Shown here piece by piece: positions 60,616 to 64,000 of a stretch of DNA of 64,000 bases; within the stretch, counting starts at the first letter, position 1, and the number at the start of each line of letters is the position of its first letter. The notes below the pieces were generated by a model. It made no database searches. It was not told where the DNA came from and saw nothing but the letters and a program-made list of their open reading frames with translations. The position numbers were made by a program, and so were the translations under genes. Origin of the DNA: Anaerolineae bacterium (GTDB lineage: Bacteria > Chloroflexota > Anaerolineae > Aggregatilineales > Phototrophicaceae); NCBI GenBank assembly GCA_023382675.1, contig JAHDWN010000014.1, forward strand, positions 23,451-87,450, read 5' to 3'.

Positions 60616-61440
60616 TTACTCGTCGAACTGGTAGGTGGCTTCGGCGTAGTAGCGGACGGCGCGGCTGGCGAGGCGGTGGCGAATCCAGTCTTGCAGGCGG
60701 GTGTTCTTGTCGTCGAGCGTGAGGCTGGAATCGCGCAGGGCGTCGAGCGGGTAGTTGACGCGGATGGCGCGCCCCTGGACGATGTGGCGGCTGATGCCCG
60801 GCGGCAGGAAGTCGCGCGTATCGGCGGCATGGAAGATAGTTTGCGGCGTGATCGACGGGAAGCGCACGAGCGCGATGGCGTCCGGATAGAGCGACCAGAG
60901 CGCCTCGGCGTCGTGGATGGCGGTGCGATGCAGGTTGGCGCTGCGCTGGTAGAGGCCGACGAAGGCACGTACAGCGGCGAACGACTCCGGATCGCCGGTC
61001 GCGCCGGGGCTGAGCGCGAGCAGCCGCCCATCGCGCAGGGCGACCGAGGCGAGCGCACCGGCGGCGCTGCCGTTGGCGTCCGCCAGGCGGGCCTCGTCGA
61101 GGGCAGCCGCGCCGTCGAGCAGCGCGTTGATGTGCCAGCCGCCGACGACGTGATGCCAGGTATCGAGCGCGACGTGATCGCCCGGATAGGTGACGACCTG
61201 GACGAGGATGTGCGGGTAGCCCAGGTGGCTGAAGGCATGAAAGCGATTCGCGCCGTCAAGGATGACAAAGTGATCGCCATGGGGCGCGACGACCGGCGGG
61301 TTGATCATGTGCGTTTCTTCGCGCAGGCGCTCGGCGAGCGGGACGGCGCGCTGGCTGTCGTGGAGTTCGTGCGGGCCGAGGCTGTCGGTGCGGACGATGC
61401 GCAGGTCGGGCTGCGGCGCTTCGAGGTGCTGGTTGGACAT
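60616..61440 (-). CDS. ParB/SerK-like domain protein
   Basis: 274 residues. The N-terminal 110 residues have the ParB/sulfiredoxin-like core: HELHDSQRAVPLAERLREET, INPPVVAPHGDHFVILDGAN, RFHAFSHLGYPHILVQVV. This matches free-serine kinase SerK and SbnI (bifunctional regulator/serine kinase), where the D-G-H-H-R loop binds nucleotide; here it is D-G-A-N-R. The C-terminal 150 residues are helical, also as in SbnI. By family it could phosphorylate serine using ATP or ADP, or act as a regulator. The exact role is not assignable. Confidence 0.75.
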   Translation of the reverse strand: MSNQHLEAPQPDLRIVRTDSLGPHELHDSQRAVPLAERLREETHMINPPVVAPHGDHFVILDGANRFHAFSHLGYPHILVQVVTYPGDHVALDTWHHVVGGWHINALLDGAAALDEARLADANGSAAGALASVALRDGRLLALSPGATGDPESFAAVRAFVGLYQRSANLHRTAIHDAEALWSLYPDAIALVRFPSITPQTIFHAADTRDFLPPGISRHIVQGRAIRVNYPLDALRDSSLTLDDKNTRLQDWIRHRLASRAVRYYAEATYQFDE

Positions 61441-61484
61441 TGCGTGTGCCTGGTGCGTGTGGATCGGGCTTCTATAGCTGATTA

Positions 61485-61607
61485 TAGCGGATAGCTTTTG
61501 GCCTTTAGCCGTTAGCCTTTGGCCGGAAGGGGATTGGCTTTTGGCTGTCGGCTGTCGGCTTGTCGCTAATGCGCTAATCTACTAATCCGCTAATTTGCTG
61601 GCTATCG
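61485..61607. repeat. Largest compact short-word repeat tract
   Basis: GGATAGCTTTTGGCCTTTAGCC, GTTAGCCTTTGGCCGG, GGATTGGCTTTTGGC, TGTCGGCTGTCGGC, then GCTAATGCGCTAATCTACTAATCCGC split over 61565-61592 and TAATTTGCTGGCTATCG. Three word families meet here. It ends within a few bases of the DinB stop codon. Confidence 0.85.
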
Positions 61608-62054
61608 TGCTTCCCACAACTGCCGCGTGATCTGCGCGTGGCCGAGGTGCAGGCCAACGTGTTCGAGCGCGTGCAGCAATGCCCAGGCAACAGTGACCGG
61701 CATGTTGCGGTTTGGCATGGTGCGAACGAGCGCCATGTCTGCCACGGTGGCGCGTTCCAGCGCGTCGCGCGCATAATCTTCTACGGCGGCGAAATGCGCC
61801 TTGAGTTCATTTGCGCTCAGGCCATGTGCGCGGAATTCGGCGGCGCGGTCGCGAAACTGTACGTCGTCGAGCGCTACGCCGATCAAGAAACGGGTTGCGC
61901 CCGCTGTGTGGACGACGAGGACGCAGAGCGAGTTCATGTCCGTGCCGGGAACCCAGTCGAGCGCCTCGGCGGGCAGCCCGTCGAAAGCCGCGATGAAATC
62001 CTTGTGCAAGCCTTGCAGCCGTTCCAGATAATCGGCGAAGATGGGTTCCATCAT
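61602..62054 (-). CDS. DinB-family protein
   Basis: 150 residues, an all-helical four-helix-bundle protein. The metal-binding histidines of the DinB/YfiT fold are visible: VVHTAGATRF in helix 2 and HALEHVGLHLGHAQITRQ at the end. By family these are thiol-S-transferase-like or damage-inducible proteins; the reaction is often unknown (some use bacillithiol or mycothiol). AGAGGATATG precedes tandem ATG codons; 62054 is used. Confidence 0.9.
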   Translation of the reverse strand: MMEPIFADYLERLQGLHKDFIAAFDGLPAEALDWVPGTDMNSLCVLVVHTAGATRFLIGVALDDVQFRDRAAEFRAHGLSANELKAHFAAVEDYARDALERATVADMALVRTMPNRNMPVTVAWALLHALEHVGLHLGHAQITRQLWEAR

Positions 62055-62183
62055 ATCCTCTTTGCGTGGTTGGTTTTCATGTGCCGCCGGTCAAGTTTAG
62101 CACCCGGTCGCCAATGCGCCAGAGGGTCGCGTTAGAATAGCCGCTGAATCAGCCAACGATGCACAGCACGAAAGGAAAGCAGC

Positions 62184-62702
62184 ATGGGAGCGCAGGAGCA
62201 GGGGGCTCAGCACACCGAGGGACGCTGGCTGACGGTCAGCCGCTCGTTATGTTTCGTCCGCAATGGTGATGACGTGCTGCTGATGAAACGTGCGCCGCAC
62301 AAGCGCATCTTCCCCAACCAGTACAACGGCGTCGGCGGGCACGTCGAACGCGACGAAGACGCACTGACGAGCGCACGGCGCGAGATCCTGGAGGAGACCG
62401 GGCTGCACGCGCATGACCTGCGCCTGTGCGCGGTCTACAACATCGACACAGGCATGGCGAGCGGCATCAGCCTGTTCGTGTTCCTGGCGCAGAGTGACAC
62501 GCGCGCGACCGTCGACAGCGATGAGGGCACGCTCGAATGGGTGCCGCTGGCGGAGATCGGGGCGCGCGATCTGGTCGAGGACGTGGCGATCATCCTACCG
62601 CGCATCCTGGCGCTGCGCCCCGGAGATCCGCCGCTGTTCGTCCACGTCAGCTACGACGCGGATGATCAGATCGTGCTGCGGTTTGCCGGGGAGGCGGGTT
62701 AG
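62184..62702 (+). CDS. NUDIX hydrolase (8-oxo-dGTP diphosphatase-like)
   Basis: 172 residues. A perfect Nudix box GHVERDEDALTSARREILEE followed by TGL. The preceding LLMKRAPHKRIFPNQYNGVG resembles MutT/MTH1-like enzymes. It hydrolyses a nucleoside diphosphate linked to X, possibly oxidised dGTP. TAGAAT at 62133-62138 may be a -10 box and AAAGG precedes the ATG. Confidence 0.93.
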   Translation: MGAQEQGAQHTEGRWLTVSRSLCFVRNGDDVLLMKRAPHKRIFPNQYNGVGGHVERDEDALTSARREILEETGLHAHDLRLCAVYNIDTGMASGISLFVFLAQSDTRATVDSDEGTLEWVPLAEIGARDLVEDVAIILPRILALRPGDPPLFVHVSYDADDQIVLRFAGEAG

Positions 62703-62822
62703 CAGGTTAGCAGATTGGCGAATTAGGATCACAATATCAGCGCGAAGGCTGCTGTGTCGCAAGTGGAGCACAACTGACGATTCGCTGCTAAGATACAGGT
62801 ATAGCTTTTCGGAGATTGGTTT

Positions 62823-63134
62823 ATGGCTGCCGACAAGAAGCACGCGCCCTCGCTGAATGATCTGCGTGCCCGTCGTGACGAGATCCTGGCGCTGGCCGCG
62901 CGTTATCGGGCGTACAACGTGCGCGTCTTCGGCAGCGTCGCGCGTGGCGATGCCACCGAAGACAGCGACATCGACTTCCTCGTCAGCTTTCAAGACGGCG
63001 CCAGCCTCTACGATCTCTCCGGTCTTTGGCAAGCTTTGCAGGATTTGCTCGGCCATCAGGTAGATATCGCGGATGCCGCCTCACCTAAACGGCGCTTCCT
63101 GGCGCGGGCCTTGAAGGATGTTGTGCCGTTATGA
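62823..63134 (+). CDS. Orphan MNT-type nucleotidyltransferase
   Basis: 103 residues. Minimal nucleotidyltransferase with YNVRVFGSVARGDATEDSDI followed by DFLV, i.e. G-S-x-x-R-G and D-x-D metal ligands. In HEPN/MNT modules such proteins are antitoxins that modify the HEPN RNase by adding AMP. Here no HEPN gene follows: the next gene, on the other strand, is a TetR regulator. It is therefore an orphan, or its partner has been lost. GGAG precedes the ATG. Confidence 0.9.
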   Translation: MAADKKHAPSLNDLRARRDEILALAARYRAYNVRVFGSVARGDATEDSDIDFLVSFQDGASLYDLSGLWQALQDLLGHQVDIADAASPKRRFLARALKDVVPL

Positions 63135-63220
63135 CTGTCGCCGACTGAGGACGAAGATAGCGATTCTTAGCTCCCATCTCGGAAAGCAGACGCACCGCTA
63201 ACCGGGCACTGCGAACCTAT

Positions 63221-63853
63221 TCACGGTAAGAGCAGCCGGATGAGGCTGTCGGTCAGCCAATCGACATACTGCTGTTTCGACCAGCCGCGATCGACCGTGA
63301 GCAGGCGGAAGACTTCCGGGCTGGTCAGCGTCCACAACGTGTCGACGGCTTTGGATGAATCGATGCCCTCACGCAGCGGGCCACTGGCGGCGAGATGCCG
63401 GGCGAGGGGCATCATGTTTCTCCGGCGCTGGTGGAGCGCAGTGCGGATGAGCTCGGCGATTTCCGGCTCGGTCTTGGCCGCGCCGCGCATAATCTCGAAC
63501 ACGGGCGCAGCGCGCTCGACGATATCCGTGATGTTGGCCGCGAACAGGGCAAGCTGCTTTCGCGGGTCATCCTCGTGCAAGACCGCCTGCGGCTCAGGCC
63601 GATCCAACAGGTGGACACGCTCGTCATCACCCCCAACAGAAGTGTCCAACAAATGCCACAGGATCTTGCGCTTGCTGCCGAAATTGCTGTAGACGCTCTC
63701 CGGGGCGACGCCGGCGGCCTGGGCGATGGCGTCGATGGTTGCCCCAGCATAGCCACGCTCGGTGAAGAGCTGCATCGCAGCCTCGGCAATCTGGCGGCGC
63801 GTCTGGCGGGCCTGTTCCCGGCGGCGAGTGGAGTTGTAGGTACGTTTGGGCAT
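63221..63853 (-). CDS. TetR-family regulator, divergent from a gene beyond the window
   Basis: 210 residues. HTH in RRQIAEAAMQLFTERGYAGA, TIDAIAQAAGVAPESVYSNF, GSKRKILWHLL. The ligand domain is helical; DDERVHLLDRPEPQAVLHED forms a longer loop. It lies opposite a plus-strand promoter at 63859-63886 and next to a palindromic operator at 63897-63913, so it probably represses itself and a rightward gene that starts after 64000. Confidence 0.93.
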   Translation of the reverse strand: MPKRTYNSTRRREQARQTRRQIAEAAMQLFTERGYAGATIDAIAQAAGVAPESVYSNFGSKRKILWHLLDTSVGGDDERVHLLDRPEPQAVLHEDDPRKQLALFAANITDIVERAAPVFEIMRGAAKTEPEIAELIRTALHQRRRNMMPLARHLAASGPLREGIDSSKAVDTLWTLTSPEVFRLLTVDRGWSKQQYVDWLTDSLIRLLLP

Positions 63854-63858
63854 AGCGC

Positions 63859-63886
63859 TTGACTCGGCTCCAATTCGGCGTATACT
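63859..63886 (+). promoter_or_regulatory. Rightward promoter next to the TetR gene
   Basis: TTGACT (63859-63864) and TATACT (63881-63886) are 16 bases apart. The downstream gene is outside the window. Confidence 0.7.
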
Positions 63887-63896
63887 GACTAAATCG

Positions 63897-63913
63897 ATAC
63901 AGTAAAACTGTAT
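63897..63913. promoter_or_regulatory. TetR operator palindrome
   Basis: ATACAGT-AAA-ACTGTAT, a perfect 7-base inverted repeat, directly after the -10 box. A second ATACAG and the palindrome CAGTACTG lie at 63917-63930, suggesting a second half-site. Confidence 0.8.
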
Positions 63914-64000
63914 TGAATACAGCAGTACTGCACAATTTAGCGCGGAACTGCCGGAACGACCACTATTCTCGCAAGTTAAGACAGGGAATTGGAGTGTGAG

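Overview
The window is GC-rich bacterial DNA, most likely from a member of the Chloroflexota, probably Anaerolineae-like. This placement is an inference: secreted proteins carry long PTATP/PPTNTPV linkers, LysM and SH3 surface proteins are common, there are three F420/FMN split-barrel-type oxidoreductases, and DUF192, DUF3105, DUF2905 and DGPF/ECF42 genes occur together. No rRNA, tRNA or CRISPR array was recognised. Housekeeping genes present are ruvB, queA, rplU, rpmA, rpmE, tdk and mnmA, so this is chromosome and not a plasmid or phage.

Layout. 1-7.4 kb: a truncated HAD phosphatase, a PPOX-class oxidoreductase, a membrane-anchored SGNH hydrolase, then an ECF42-type sigma factor with two DGPF/YCII partner genes, an ABC exporter pair, and a 28-codon relic of a second ECF42 3' end. 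7.2-13.9 kb (minus strand): a tightly overlapping operon of LysM surface protein, DUF192, LysM-M23 peptidase and a GH31-like protein with altered catalytic positions, preceded by a lone response regulator. 14-26 kb: a deazaflavin-type oxidoreductase, ruvB, a FAD oxidoreductase, DUF433, an M50-like membrane protein without the catalytic Glu, RDD, an E2-like acyltransferase, DUF2905, queA, then rplU-rpmA, rpmE and tdk. L27 and L31 both carry extra C-terminal helix-hairpin-helix-type domains.

26-41 kb: a 1091-residue secreted protein, three tandem SpoIIAA/STAS-like paralogues, DUF3105, a nitrilase-family amidase, GNAT, cysteine desulfurase with an ACT-like partner, a hypothetical plus JAMM protease pair, a TetR-glycosyltransferase operon, PPK2 and an alpha/beta hydrolase. 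41-44 kb is an accessory island: a duplicated hairpin element, a possible IS200 trace, a decayed RHS gene with its toxin tip displaced by one frame, and an Imm32-like gene directly downstream.

44-64 kb: prepilin peptidase, mnmA coupled to a leucine-rich-repeat protein, two signalling proteins (lone receiver; receiver plus histidine kinase), two metallophosphoesterases, a zinc alcohol dehydrogenase, an MBL hydrolase, a methyltransferase, a second deazaflavin-type reductase, an SH3 secreted protein, a decayed membrane protein, an AT-richer WD40-like lipoprotein/secreted protein, a ParB/SerK-like protein, DinB, NUDIX, an orphan MNT nucleotidyltransferase and a TetR regulator with a clear palindromic operator.

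The most unusual features are (1) neighbouring L27 and L31 genes with C-terminal HhH or RNA-polymerase-alpha-CTD-like domains, (2) many intergenic tracts built from short degenerate words (TAGCC/TTGGC, GTACTCG/GTGCTCG, GCTAAT), (3) clusters of short perfect hairpins, (4) the RHS relic with displaced toxin tip and immunity gene, and (5) the duplicated hairpin element next to it.
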